Shown: positions 1 to 10,317, counted from the stretch's first letter. The stretch: DNA of 64,000 nt from Oegoconia quadripuncta (GCA_949316235.1 OX438759.1:13119618-13183617), one strand, 5' to 3'. A program made the numbers and translations. The notes: generated from the letters alone by a model not told the origin.

Positions 1-208
1 ATTTTATTGTTAGACATAGTTTACTACCACGGCTATAAGTATTATTTCTTTCATCCACAAGTAATTTAATGAAATGTATTACAAATAAATATAAAATGTA
101 ACCACAAAAATCTTAATCATCAGAACATCGTCCAGAGAGTCACAGTGAGACAAAGTACCCAACATGTGGGTGGCATTGCCTCACTGGCCGGTAATTCTAA
201 TCTTGGGA

Positions 209-550
209 TTTTTTTTTTATGCATAACGGGTTGGTACTTGACCCCAATCACACCTGATGTTAAGTGAAGATGAGGTCGAAGGTGGAAGCGTACTGACCCG
301 GAAACCCCAAACATTTGGGGGACTGGCTGTCTTATCTCTGACAACCGGAAAACAACAATGTTTAATAGCATTAATGTTAATACATTGCTGCTTGGCGGCA
401 GATAGATAAGATGGTGGTAGCTAGCCAGACGGACATTTAAAATGCCCTACCACCAACCAAACCGAGTACTTAAACATGTACCCCGCTGGGGATCGAACTC
501 GCGACCTCCGAATCATACACCCAATGTTGTTTACATTGAGCCACGGAGGC
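209..550 (-). mobile_element. SINE-A copy 1, full length, tRNA-headed SINE
   Basis: On the minus strand the order is a tRNA-like head (GCCTCCGTGGCTCAATGT, then a B box close to GGTTCGATCCC), a body of about 240 bp, and a 3' end TGCATAAAAAA. The head resembles an RNA polymerase III type 2 promoter: the A-box-like TGGCTCAATGT and the B box are about 35 bp apart. Seventeen further copies in this window, in both orientations, show it is a dispersed retroposon. It has no coding capacity and would depend on a LINE for movement. This copy is complete; its B box reads GAGTTCGATCC on the element strand. The exact published family name is not known to me. Confidence 0.85.
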
Positions 551-780
551 TGTTCTACCAGTGCGGGATGCTACCAGTTCTCCACTCTAGTCACACCAGT
601 CGGTTAAAATGGATCATTTTTGAAATGCTGAATGTCATTAAATTCGACTTTCTGTATTCTATTCTCATTGGACATAAATGCCCCAAGGCGCTTCGACCCA
701 ACTAGGATCATTTGTGCACTTCCCCTGCTTTCACTCCCACCTATTGCCAACTTATAGACTTCATAAGTCTTATGACCCAG
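551..780. other. Unassigned AT-rich stretch
   Basis: No recognisable gene, repeat or RNA. The open frame crossing 442-705 runs out of SINE-A copy 1 and has no protein signature. Confidence 0.5.
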
Positions 781-781
781 G

Positions 782-1066
782 TTAGTGGAATGAGCATGTA
801 GTCGCTGGGTTCAGGATACCCCTAACCCAAATGGCGCATACTCCTTGTGGCCATGGCAACGCAGTCACAAGGGACTTCATTGATTCCCTTTCTTTGTTGG
901 ATGCTTTGCAGGTTGAATTTTCAGCTAGGCCCATTTTAAATTCGATTCGACTTGAACCCTCCCCTGACACTACTGCCAGGCTGATGCTGTAGATGTCCAG
1001 GAGTAGGCCACAGTATGTAGAGAGATGAGGATGTGCTGGATCATTCAAAGTCGTTGTCAGTGACAA
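782..1066 (-). pseudogene. LINE-S: C-terminal RNase H-side remnant of a non-LTR retrotransposon
   Basis: The minus-strand frame reads KMGLAENSTCKASNKERESM. This fits the short cysteine-containing segment that follows the RNase H domain in Jockey/R1-like LINE polyproteins (pattern: hydrophobic MGL, a few residues, C-x-x-C, acidic run, then H-x-x-x-x-C). The first cysteine is kept and the second has become serine. A second copy at 19041-19190 keeps KACNKERDSMKHL, which supports the frame and supplies the missing C and H positions. No reverse transcriptase is attached, so this is a dead fragment of under 100 residues. Clade assignment is inference. Confidence 0.55.
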
Positions 1067-2003
1067 CTTATATTAAAAGGTATCACGTACACAAAAAATT
1101 ACACACGTACACAAAATTTTATAGTGGTTAAAAGGAATAAACAGAATTTATTTAGTTTTTTAGTTCAAACAATAAAAAAGTATACGTCCAATCTTTTCAA
1201 CGGTAAATTATGAACTGATTAAACAAAAGCTACATAGAAAGAGAGAGAGAGAGAAAGAACAGGCAGAGTTCAAATTTTGAATTTAAAATATTAAGAATTA
1301 ACCGAAAAAGAAACAAACAAAGAGAATACTGCAAAAAGAGAACCAACGAGTCGCATGGCGTCTCGTTACAGACTTGACCCAAAATTCAACCTGAAAATAC
1401 AAAATACTTAAATATTTATTTATACGATAGGTTTTCAGCCCATTGTTAAAATCGGTTTGAATTTTTAATTGTTTTTGTGTTCCTATATATTTAAGGCTGT
1501 GTTCACAACGACCCCGATGCAATCAAAGCGTCACCTGGTAATTATTCGATGAAGACACACGACGTTCGCAAACAGTGCCGTATTACCCACTTTGTACACC
1601 CGTCCGTGTGCCCCCCGATCTTTATCGCTGGCCGAAGGTAATTCGAACAATCGCGTGTGACCTGTATACACGGTTATGGTACAATTTTCAAAGCAAAAGC
1701 GATCCTTCATGTGTCCGTTGCGAAGTCTGCTATGCTAGATGTCTTCTTCTATTGACGTTTGATTATTACCCGCCTTCACACTCCTCCCACTGCACCTCAA
1801 GCCAGGATCAATAGTGGTACTCTTCACGGCGCCCACTGAAGGTAGATGGTGCCCTACGGGTCTCAATTGCTATCTTGGGCTCCAGACTAATTAAAGAAGA
1901 GTTAAGGTGTGAAGTAATAAAGAAGTTTTCACGACTAAACGGATCGCATAGTCAAATTTGAAACTGAAAGGGCCCGCTAGAGTATATTTCTTCTTTAGAA
2001 ACT
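1067..2003. other. Mostly unassigned DNA with simple repeats
   Basis: AT-rich at 1067-1500 with a CACGTACACAAAA direct repeat near 1087-1117 and a (GA)n run near 1241-1255. The part at 1555-1820 is more GC-rich and single-copy within the window, with no splice-bounded frame that I trust. I see no gene. Confidence 0.5.
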
Positions 2004-2270
2004 ATTTTTAACCCCCGACCAAATACGACGGGTGTAATGTGTTTGACGGTATTGTGTGTATGTGTGTCCAGTCTTTGTCTCAGAAATGCCCGAATTGAGT
2101 GCGGTTTTTTTATATATTAAAAACCAAATGAGCGGACAGGTTCAAAAATTGAAAATTGGTCAAGCTGTTTGGAAGATATTTAGCTTGTAACACAATTTTC
2201 GGTATATTTCGATAATATCATAGTTTTCTTAATTTTCATTTTTTTCATATTTAAGATTAAACTCCGGGAT
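2004..2270 (+). mobile_element. REP-J copy 1, unclassified dispersed repeat
   Basis: Starts near TTTTTAACCCCCGACCAAAT, carries GTTTGACGGTATTGTGTGT and GAGTGCGGTTTTTTTATAT, then a segment around CAAGCTGTTTGGAAGATAT. Related copies occur at 3110, 12098, 13170, 18917, 48616 and 62040 and, inverted, at 55690 and 57945. No open frame, clear terminal inverted repeat or tRNA head is visible, so I do not assign it to a class. Confidence 0.7.
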
Positions 2271-2287
2271 ACTTAGATGGAATCTAA

Positions 2288-2518
2288 TCTAACTAATATT
2301 ATAAATGCGAAAGTTTGGATGTTTGTTTGTTTATTTTTTGCTAAATCACGGCGAATCGGATGAACGGATTTGGATGAAATTTGGTATATAGGTAGAACAA
2401 ACCCTGGATTGAAACATAGGATATTTTTTATCCTGATAAAGTGAGTAGTTCCTGCGGGATAAACAAATTTCAGCGATATAGTTATTCTACGCAGGCAAAG
2501 CCGCGGACGGGATGCTAG
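2288..2518 (+). mobile_element. HEL-G copy 1, non-autonomous Helitron-like element
   Basis: Opens with TCTAACTAATATTATAAATG and ends CGGGATGCTAG followed by T, matching the Helitron rule of a 5' TC and a 3' CTRR inserted in an A/T context. The interior holds CGGATGAACGGATTTGGATG and TATCCTGATAAAGTGAGTAG, shared with the copies at 26157, 39290 and 47357. There is no Rep/helicase frame, so it is non-autonomous. Confidence 0.75.
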
Positions 2519-2781
2519 TGAAATAATAAGTTCTACAATAAAAATACTTTTAAAAAGGTTTTAATCCTCCATAATTATCACATATTATTCTAATATAAAG
2601 ACGAGTAACATAAAGCCAATCAAGTAGTTCCAGTATCTCCTCCAGCATGGTCAGATCCTCGTTATCAAGTGTATTGGAAAGTGCTCATCGCAACGAAACA
2701 AACTAACCCAAATTCCATTTGCCATCCGGAGTTCCAGTCCCTACATCCTGGCTACATGAGATCAGCTCGATATTACCACAA

Positions 2782-2984
2782 TGGTGTCGATTCGGATGTA
2801 CACCAACTAAACTAAACTAAACTGAACTGAACTGAACTGAACTGAACTGAACTGAACTGAACTAAACTAAACTAAAACCAGTTTTAAAGTAGTACCGTCT
2901 CTTTCTCCCTGGAACAGTACGCTGCGACGGCAACTCCAAAACTGGTTTTAGTTTAGTTTAATTTAGTTGGTGTGCATCCGAATA
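2782..2984. mobile_element. MITE-H copy 1, with expanded pentamer in its left inverted repeat
   Basis: Left end TGGTGTCGATTCGGATGTAC and the right end (reading TAGTTGGTGTGCATCCGAAT) are inverted repeats. The core GTCTCTTTCTCCCTGGAACA is shared with copies at 28565 and 29043. In this copy the ACTAA-like pentamers of the left arm have grown to eight ACTGA units (2821-2860) flanked by ACTAA units, making it 203 bp against about 147 bp. The right end has diverged after CCGAATAG. Non-coding, presumably mobilised in trans. Confidence 0.85.
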
Positions 2985-3109
2985 GCCTCCATATTGCATA
3001 GACTCCGAACTAACTAAAATATGCCAAGTGCCAGCTCAGTCAGATAAATGATTGGAAAATGGTTTGCAAATGAAACGGACAACTTACATACGAACATTGC
3101 AAGATAAAT

Positions 3110-3235
3110 AAAAGCTTTTAAAAAGCCATGAAAATCGTGTCAAACCGCTTTGAAGATATTTAGCTTTGGGCTATCTATACATAGACATTTGTTTCCTCGG
3201 AGGTTTTCTAAATTTTCTCATTATGGATACTGCTT
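3110..3235 (+). mobile_element. REP-J fragment
   Basis: Contains CAAACCGCTTTGAAGATATT and TTCCTCGGAGGTTTTCTAAA, the REP-J core and 3' part. Both ends have diverged. Confidence 0.55.
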
Positions 3236-3656
3236 TACACACTTGATCTTCCGCTTATAACTTGGAATGCAAAGCTATCTAATGGCTAGTGGATAGCAAG
3301 GCAATTGTATAGCTTATGTAAAGTGTAATAAGGGCTAATAGACTGCCCCGATATTTTATTCAGGGGACAGTTTTAATTGATGCATATTAAACGTCATTGG
3401 ATATTTCCACTAATGATTTTGTTTACGGCTATGTTTGGAAGACTGGCAAAGTACGTATAATATGAGAAACGGTACTCGTTGCTTGCAACCAGGCTGAAAT
3501 ACCACACACACACACACACATACATTCGCACACATTCTCTCTTCCTCGCATGCCGTAAATATACATATACCTACATATAGAACTATTGCCATTCTACGAT
3601 GGAAGGTTAAAATTATTGTTAATGAAAAGAATATTTAAATACCTAAGTATTGTAAA
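3236..3656. other. Unassigned stretch with (CA)n microsatellite
   Basis: Contains a dinucleotide run of CA near 3502-3520 and no recognisable gene or dispersed repeat. Confidence 0.6.
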
Positions 3657-3696
3657 AACATTACCCTCCTTTTGGGGCAGTCAGGTAAAAATTACG
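3657..3696 (-). mobile_element. REP-F terminal fragment
   Basis: Reads ATTACCCTCCTTTTGGGGCA on the plus strand, the inverted form of the REP-F start at 51166. It lies directly against the T-tract of SINE-B copy 1. Confidence 0.55.
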
Positions 3697-4076
3697 TTTT
3701 TTTTTTTTTTTTATATGAGAGGGCGGCAAACGAGCATGCGGGTCACCTGATGGAAAGCAATCACCGCCGCCCATGGACACCCGCAACACCAAAAGGGTCA
3801 CAGATGCGTTGCCGGCCTTTGAGGAAGGGCAGCCTGAGCGATGAGGGATTCTCCAGCACTAATAGTGCTGGTACCCTCCTGGGGTACTTTAAATACCGCT
3901 ACCATTCTGGAGAGAGACTGGAAGGTGGGTCTCCGGCGCCCTCACTCACCGGACGAAGCGCAGTCGCATGCCACTACTCAGACGTCGGTCTCCTGCGAGA
4001 GGGTGGTACTTCCCCGGTCGAGCCGGCCCATTCATGCTGCAAGCTAATAGCTTACAGCGTGGCTCTACCACTATAA
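3697..4076 (-). mobile_element. SINE-B copy 1
   Basis: On the minus strand it runs from TAGTGGTAGAGCCACGCTGT, an A-box-like head, through GGCTCGACCGGGG, a weak B-box-like segment, to a 3' tail CATCAGGTGACCCGCATGCT and CTCTCATATAAAA. The plus-strand open frames over this interval are by-products of a GC-rich SINE and show no protein signature. The poly-T run marks the retroposon 3' end. A second nearly full copy is at 10318. Confidence 0.8.
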
Positions 4077-4090
4077 CACCTAAACAAGTT

Positions 4091-4150
4091 GTAAGTTTTT
4101 ACCCCGACTGTCCCAGAAAAGACGGTCATGTTTTTCGGTTCTAAATATAG
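4091..4150 (+). mobile_element. REP-F copy 2, left part (split by SINE-A)
   Basis: Reads GTTTTTACCCCGACTGTCCC, then GGTCATGTTTTTCGG. The element resumes at 4389 after the SINE-A insertion, with CTTCCTGTAGCCCAAACGG. Confidence 0.7.
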
Positions 4151-4154
4151 GTAG

Positions 4155-4388
4155 GTTTTGGTTGGTGGTAGGGCATTTTAAATGTCAACCTGGCTAGCTA
4201 CCACCATCTTATCTAAATCTGCCGCCAAGCAGCAATGTTAATAGCATTGTTGTGTTCCGGTTGTCAGAGATAAAATAGCCCAATTGTGTTGGGGTTTCCG
4301 GGTCAGTACGCTTTCACCTTCGACCTTATCTTCACTTAACATCAGGTGTGATTGAGGTCAAGTACCAACCCGTTGGGCATAAAAAAAA
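4155..4388 (+). mobile_element. SINE-A copy 2, headless, inserted in REP-F
   Basis: Begins TTGGTTGGTGGTAGGGCATT, exactly where the tRNA-like head of a full SINE-A would join the body, and ends CATAAAAAAAA. It interrupts a REP-F element, so it is the younger insertion. The same 5' break occurs in copies 3, 10 and 12. Confidence 0.85.
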
Positions 4389-4515
4389 TATATGTATGCA
4401 GAATTATATATTACTTCCTGTAGCCCAAACGGATAGACCTGTTTTGAAGTGTAAGGTAACGTTAGATTCGTCTTAGTCCTCAGTATCATAGGATATCTTA
4501 ATATCTTTATTGTAC
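4389..4515 (+). mobile_element. REP-F copy 2, right part
   Basis: Contains TACTTCCTGTAGCCCAAACG and GTTAGATTCGTCTTAGTCCT, collinear with 51236-51310 of REP-F copy 4. Confidence 0.7.
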
Positions 4516-5235
4516 ACAAAATCGTTACAGAAATATGCATTGTATATAAAATGTACAAAGGCGAGCTTAACTCCGATAGAGTTTTCTACCAGCAAACCTT
4601 AAAGATACATAGTGTTTATTAGATTGGGCAGAAAATAGTGTACACAACAATTGAAAATTATTTATAATAAAATAATATAATAATATATATAAATAAATAT
4701 ACCACATAACCTATCCAATACATACATATATTATTGACAAAAATCCAACACAGCGCCGCAAAATACAAAATATATTATTATTTACATCGATGTCAAAAAA
4801 ATGATCAAGTTTTCTACATAACATGAATGGAGAAATCGTGCAAACAGCCTACGAATTCCCGAGACATAGTCTCAAATTAATTAAAAACTTAATGTGTTGG
4901 TATGTATGCCTCTTTACAGACTTATCAAGGTTATTGGTGAGCATGCAGTATCCCCGCAACAGAGAACAAACATCGACAGGTGCGGGGTGGGGACGTATGC
5001 GCGGCTAATAGTTCAAAATTCAAAGTTCTACTCAAACAGGTTCAGCAAACACTACGCCATCTGCCGGGGTTTGCCCGACATTGCACCCTGGTCTTACGTG
5101 ATCGAGTGTAACGCGTCTACGCAATTTTGATCGCTCGTGTGTGTGAACGCACGAAAGTGCCGACTCAGGGGCGGGGCTTTTTTTTATTAAACGAATTTTT
5201 GTTTATGTACGTATGTTTTCCGATAGGTATTAATA
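4516..5235. other. Unassigned; AT-rich then a GC-richer island
   Basis: 4600-4800 is very AT-rich with TATA-like runs. 4960-5180 is GC-richer and single-copy within the window. I recognise no exon. Open frames of 61 and 78 codons overlap here in different frames and lack support. Confidence 0.4.
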
Positions 5236-5475
5236 ATAACAAATATCCTTAGACATACACACTGCGCCATCTAGTTCCACAGTAAGGAACTATAGGCTTG
5301 TGTTGTGGATACCAGATGGTTGATATACTACATAAATCCTTTTTTTATATATAATTAAATAAAATAAATACTTATTATAAATGAACACATCCATAATTCG
5401 GGTACACATGTCCACAAACGTATGTGCCCCTAGCGGGATTCGAACCCGCAACCTTTTGGTATAGTGGTCAGAGTT
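5236..5475 (-). mobile_element. SINE-D copy 1
   Basis: On the minus strand the head carries a B box GGTTCGAATCCCGC, followed by ATTATGGATGTGTTCATTTA, CAACCATCTGGTATCCACAA and GAACTAGATGGCGC, and an AT-rich end. The head is cut after the B box and joined directly to a (GATA)n run at 5477, which looks like the tail of another retroposon, so the A box is missing. Confidence 0.8.
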
Positions 5476-6261
5476 GATAGATAGATAGATAAAGCATTTA
5501 TTTACTAACCACTATACACTATACAGATAGAAAAAATACAAAACATATGTTGAATATGTTCAAACATTCGATTTCAGTTAGTAGGGATGGAAACCTAAGA
5601 AGCAATTACAGAGAAAAGACTTTTTTTGAACCTTACTTTAGTACCAAATACGGTTGCGTGCGTTCTGTGTAGAGTAGTCGCGCTATAGTTGTGAGTGCGT
5701 GTATTGCTTGTCTTGTGAGGGAGGCAGTAATTGACAGCTTCAAGGAGCGGCTGGTGCAAAAACATGGCGAATTTTTATTGCTGTCAAACCACTTGTGCCT
5801 TCGAAAATAGTTGGGTGGTACCGTGGTGGTATATGGTAAGGGGACAGGGTTTCATTTGGGAACGGGGGAAGGCTGGATTTTTGCAACTAAGGAATTTACA
5901 CTTGAAAATAGTCAGGTCTCTGAAGTTATCAATTGTTCGGAATTTACAGGAATATATAGTACTTTATTCTCATACATGCTATATTGTATCAATCGCATTT
6001 TTTTTCATAATTTTTAGTGTTAAAGGCGACTGTGGTCCAATTTTAATAATAATAAGAACTTCGTTTCCAAAAAGTTTACAGTTATTTCTAACAATCTAAA
6101 TTAAGCTAGTTAATTCCAATAAGATAGCTCCTTTTGTCGAACTAAGTTGAAAAACTAGCATTTCAGCATTGGACATAACATTCAATATGGGTAAGGCCCA
6201 TAGGACAGTATCACCAGGCATGAAATAATTACTAAAACTTATAAAAAATCATTATTACTTA
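5476..6261. other. (GATA)n tail followed by unassigned DNA
   Basis: GATAGATAGATAGATAAAGC at 5476-5500 resembles the simple-repeat end of a retroposon on the minus strand. The following 700 bp include a 122-codon plus frame at 5731-6099, which I do not recognise and which has a low-complexity hydrophobic end. I do not call it a gene. Confidence 0.45.
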
Positions 6262-6360
6262 TTAACATGTTGAGGGACACAACTCGACTCTCAACATTAT
6301 AACAATAAAAAAAACTATGGGACATTTTATATGCTGACCGGTGTGTCCCAACACTTGTAC
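6262..6360. mobile_element. MITE-T copy 1, degenerate
   Basis: Left end TTAACATGTTGAGGGACACA matches the ends at 12738 and 14282. The right end is decayed to TGTCCCAACACTTGTA and has lost the closing TTAA. Confidence 0.6.
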
Positions 6361-6450
6361 GCTACATGACCTCTAAGATGCCACATCGCTGTACGCGTGG
6401 CCATATTCTGGATCTCAAGAATTTGATGTTTTTGCCATCGACTTGCTAAG
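6361..6450 (+). repeat. REP-U copy 1
   Basis: Shares GATCTCAAGAATTTGATGTT and neighbouring bases with 29755-29834 on the other strand. In that copy an open frame reads DPQEFDVFDNDSL, so this may be a remnant of a coding mobile element. I do not recognise the protein. Confidence 0.5.
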
Positions 6451-6659
6451 AAAAAAAAACAATTAAAAATTCTATTTTGTCTTCGGCGTTTCTCAAAACG
6501 TTGCAGAATTATCGACTAACTTAAGAACTAAAATTTAGTTCTTGTCGCTAACAGTCGATCGACATATCACACACAAACATTAACAGTTTTTAAAGAACCA
6601 TTAGCCACTACCACGGAACAATTTTTACTACTTTCATTACAGTAAATGTCGACTCTACT

Positions 6660-6870
6660 TTATGTCGCTTCCAGCGTAAAATTGGCCAGAGAGACAGTGT
6701 TGCACCGAAAATAATTACAGTTTATGTAAATAGCCGCGGTATCAGCATTGCCGGTCTCAAGTGGTCCCGGCGGGGTCGCGTGCGCCCCATGTCGCGTACC
6801 GTACCTTATACTCCAGGGTATACAGCCCGCTTGTGGCGGCCCCAAGCGGCGCCTTTGTTTTGACTCTATT
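6660..6870. other. GC-rich single-copy island
   Basis: A sharp rise in GC (for example GTGGTCCCGGCGGGGTCGCG and CAAGCGGCGCC) in AT-rich surroundings, not repeated in the window and not part of any family I can define. It could be a conserved non-coding element or an exon of unknown frame. Confidence 0.3.
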
Positions 6871-7282
6871 GAATATTTTATTAATTTGTACGTTACCGAT
6901 AAATTTTGTTCATTTATAATGTTATAGAGAAGAGAAGGAGAATAGAGAATTATAGAGAAGTGTGGAAAGGACTCCACCGAAAAGGGCATAGCTCTTAAAT
7001 TGGAAAGACAGAGAAAGTTGAAATTAATTTTGTATGACAAATTCGAGAACATTCATACATAATGTCATGACCTTTATCCCAAATAGGATCTTTTTATTCC
7101 GTTTTCCGTTTGTTTATTCCGATGTTTATGCCGTTTGCACTAACATTATTGTTATTATTATTATTATTAAATTCTTTATTGAACACAAATATAAAATACA
7201 AAGAACATTTATTGTTTATTGTTGTATTATATTTTTTTATTGCTTACCAGAATCTGTCTGAAAGTTACTTAGGAATATTATA
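6871..7282. other. Retroposon-tail-like AT-rich stretch
   Basis: A TTATTATTATTATTAAATTC run near 7145-7175 followed by TTTATTGAACACAAATATAA resembles the inverted 3' end of a retroposon. No gene. Confidence 0.4.
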
Positions 7283-7629
7283 CCCGGGGTAATAGCTGAA
7301 AATCAGTGTTTTGCTCTTGAGCAATCCGACACTGAGCTATGGCCCATTTGTGCCACTGCAGCACACACATACTTTTTAAACCTATGTTTTGCTTGTACTT
7401 TTATATATTCTGTTTTTATTGCCATGTTTTGTAAAATGCTGTCTACATATTTAAACTTGCGTGCTTCCTTAGCAAAAGTGCCTACTTAGTACATACTAAG
7501 GTTAAGCTACCTTTATCTGGTTTTTATTACTGTACTGTAGTCTAAATTATGTGTATTAATTACTTATAAATATTATTTAATGTATGTGTGTGGCTGGACA
7601 AACAAATAAACGTTTATCTATCTATCTAT
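7283..7629 (+). mobile_element. REP-M copy 1, retroposon with (TCTA)n tail
   Basis: Contains GCTGAAAATCAGTGTTTTGC, CACTGAGCTATGGCCCATTT and a 3' end AACGTTTATCTATCTATCTA. An inverted copy at 41796-42012 starts with the (TAGA)n tail, which fixes the orientation. No coding frame. Confidence 0.65.
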
Positions 7630-7691
7630 TGGAACATGGAGCTCATTGGCGAGTCTATTGATGTTTGTTTGGTGTGAAGTTCATTCGTCGA

Positions 7692-7740
7692 CTTTTATGA
7701 CATCCATGGAAAGAGCCGGATTGGTTCTATTGAATCTAAA
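7692..7740 (-). mobile_element. REP-E fragment
   Basis: Short diverged piece, CATCCATGGAAAGAGCCGGA then TTGGTTCTATT, matching the inverted start of REP-E at 22757. Confidence 0.4.
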
Positions 7741-8059
7741 TATAATTTTCGTTTAATTATTTTTTGAATTGATGATATAAAAGAATTGGATATTGTGTAG
7801 TTGAGCTGTCCATTTGTAAATCAGTGCCGAATTAAGCAGTAAGCGACGTCATGCGATGGTTGTAAAGGGTGCCGACATATGGCCAACATTACTAGCCGTT
7901 TTTATTAACTGGCCTGTCAGTCAATTTGGAGAATTACGCGGGCAGAGCCGCGGGGTCAGCTTAGTTATACACAGGGGGATGCGATGTGGGGACAATGATT
8001 TTTAGCAGCAAACAGAATTCCGTGGATTTTGTTTTATATTTATTATTGGGTCTTTACCA

Positions 8060-8374
8060 ATGAAATTGGAGTTTTTTTCTTCGTTAATCATATGTACCAA
8101 TTGCTGCGATTTTCAAAGCTATATCCAAATTTGTTTTTTATTTGGAAAATGGAATATTATTTCAAGGTTTCACATGAAATATTTTTTAATTTCTGTGCTA
8201 AATCACATAATAAAAAAAATTGAACAGAGCTCTTTTCATGTGCTTCCCATAATCATTTCTTAGATTCGCTGAAACTTTTATAAAGCGGTTACTTTTAAAA
8301 ATTAACGCTGCCTATACTTAATTTCATGTTTTCCGATAATACACACAAAGTTTAGCTAAATTTGGATTTGCCGT
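8060..8374 (+). repeat. REP-N copy 1
   Basis: A 315-bp block from TGAAATTGGAG to TTTGGATTTGCCGT that recurs in the same orientation at 26926-27244, with only scattered substitutions and small indels. Similar phenylalanine-rich frames appear in both copies but contain no recognisable domain, so I treat them as a by-product of the shared AT-rich DNA. The element class is unknown. Confidence 0.75.
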
Positions 8375-8776
8375 TCCCAAAAAAAAATCAAAAATGTTTG
8401 TATGGAGAAAACAGTCTTAATTCTTATTAAATTAGTCTTAAATTCTTCATACAAAACGCCAATTTCATAGGTAAGGACCTAATAGTAAGTAGAAACATCA
8501 TGATACTTTGAAAACTTTGCAGCAGGATCAAGATAATCAAGATGGAAAGTGCAAGACAAGTCTCCTTCCACCAGCTGCACCCTTTATTGCCGGAGTCTGG
8601 ATCGTTTGGCGCGCACCGTAAAGTCTGCTCTGCTCATCACACTTCGCCAAAGAGCCCTGAGAGAAGAGGTACTGCAGACACTTATTTTGGAAACAGCATC
8701 GATAGTAACCATGAACAACGGTCTATCAAAGATAGCTCATCTTGTATTCGTCTTATATAAGGGCATCACTAACAAT
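8375..8776. other. Unassigned
   Basis: Two overlapping short frames at 8542-8788 carry no known domain. Confidence 0.4.
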
Positions 8777-9016
8777 ATAAATAAATAAATATTCAGGACA
8801 CTTACCTACTCCAATCATCGAGTCCCAAATTAAGCAAAGTACTATGAATTCTAGTTAAAGGATAAACGTATATAAATATTTACATAACCACCCATAATTC
8901 GGGAATAAATTTTCGTATTCATCAGACAAAGATTTACTTCTCGCGGGATTCGAACCCTCAACCGTTGTTTTCGCAGACAGGGTCACTATCCACTATACAT
9001 ATACCAATCGGTCGTG
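8777..9016 (-). mobile_element. SINE-C copy 1, tRNA-headed SINE
   Basis: On the minus strand the consensus head GACCGATTGGTGTAGTGGAT carries an A-box-like TGGTGTAGTGG, then a B box GGTTCGAATCC about 35 bp on, and a body ending TTTGGGACTAGATGATTGG and (AAAT)n-like repeats. This copy is full length. Its B box reads GGTTCGAATCCCG, and it has a small TATG-rich insertion in the A box region. Confidence 0.85.
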
Positions 9017-9139
9017 ACTAATATAATATCAGCTCCAGTGGTTTTAATACTGCCTGACACCAATTGTACCAACTTAAATGTAAAGGGAAAAAATAAATTT
9101 TAATTTCTCGAAATAAAAACAAACCCCTGTATATATCCA

Positions 9140-9310
9140 TAAATAAGCCGCGATACCGCAGGCGTTTAGCCGGCATCTATTGTGCGCACCCTATTAATAT
9201 CGGCTATTATTCGCGGGGCATTCCGCCTGCCCATGTTGTGATACAGCATCATAATTGATTTAGTTACCCGTGAAATTCCGCGGCTCACTGTACCGGCGGC
9301 GTGTTTTGAT
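9140..9310. other. GC-rich single-copy island
   Basis: Includes CGCAGGCGTTTAGCCGGCAT and GGCTCACTGTACCGGCGGCG with AT-rich spacers such as TAATTGATTTAG. Not repeated in the window. A candidate regulatory element; conservation cannot be judged here. Confidence 0.3.
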
Positions 9311-9488
9311 TTTCATGCATCGATTGAGTTATACTATAATTACCAGTGTATTGAATGTGAATAACGAATAATAGAATTTTATTTTGGAGAGAAATCATGA
9401 CGTGATTCTATAAATATATGTGAAGTCATTATTCTGAGCCTTAAATATAAAAGAAACCGTTTATTATAAAACATAACACTTATTTAAC

Positions 9489-9770
9489 GACGACCTGTTT
9501 GGTGTTGTGGTTAGAAACTTTGACTGCTATACCGAAAGGTAGCGGGTTCGAATCCCGCTTGGGGCATATTTTTGTATAATGAATGCGGACATGGATGTTT
9601 TTCATTATATTGTGTTATTTACAAAAAGAAAATGTACTTGTGTAATTTTGATAAATTACACAAGCCTAGGCTTTTTGATAAAAGCCTAGGCTTGTACTAG
9701 TCGCTTAATTTGTAACTAGATGGCGCTTTGTTTATGTGTAAAAATATTTATTTAATTAATTATTTATTTA
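9489..9770 (+). mobile_element. SINE-D copy 2, rearranged interior
   Basis: The head is intact: TTTGGTGTTGTGGTTAGAAA as A-box region and GGTTCGAATCCCGC as B box. The end ACTAGATGGCGCTTTG is also normal. Between them, where other copies carry CAACCATCTGGTATCC, this copy has two adjoining perfect hairpins (9637-9664 and 9661-9694), each with loop TGAT. See findings. Confidence 0.85.
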
Positions 9771-10317
9771 CTTTATATACAGGGTGAATATGTACAGTCA
9801 GTTCATACATGATGAATTCATGATCTTCTTTATCTGCAATTGTCTGTACCTTAGATATTGAAAATATCTAATTAGGCTGCCCGTCCACGTCCGACAATCG
9901 GTGATCGACTTTTGTCGGCAATAAATCGAACCTATACACATTGCAATATTGTATCGCACACGTCCTACCAAAAATCGGTCAAAAAATCGGTAATAAAAGT
10001 CGGCTATTAGTTAGTGCTAGAGCAGTATTAAATATCCTACCATCATTATATCTAAATTGCAAACCATTTAAAAAAAAATATTTTTATCGTAAATCCATTA
10101 TTTTATTGATGACAATTTTTACATGTTCTCATCCAAAGTCATTAACTACCAGTTAACATTATCTACTTATGACGTGAACTTATGTTCCAGTGCCAATTAA
10201 AATGTTTTTGTTAATATCTTTCTTTATGTCCTGTATTGTAAAATAATAAAAATAACATGTTTAAAAAAAATTATAAATACCATTTATGTTTGTAAATTTT
10301 TGTATAACTGTAATTAA
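9771..10317. other. Unassigned AT-rich stretch
   Basis: No gene, RNA or repeat recognised; contains AATCGGTCAAAAAATCGGTA, a small direct repeat. Confidence 0.5.

Noticed and set aside
2806..2880. CRISPR-like or telomeric array from ACTGA/ACTAA units
   Set aside because: Pentamer units without spacers, inside a MITE arm. Insect telomere repeats are TTAGG.
3672..4076. 134-codon frame as a protein gene
   Set aside because: It lies entirely inside SINE-B on the antisense strand, starts in its T-tract, and copy 2 does not keep it.
5731..6099. 122-codon plus frame
   Set aside because: No signal peptide or domain I can name; its second half is low-complexity and AT-driven.
8029..8263. Frames shared between the two REP-N copies as a conserved peptide
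   Set aside because: Similarity follows from the shared DNA. Indels in the homopolymer runs break the frame between copies, and composition is F/I/K-rich.
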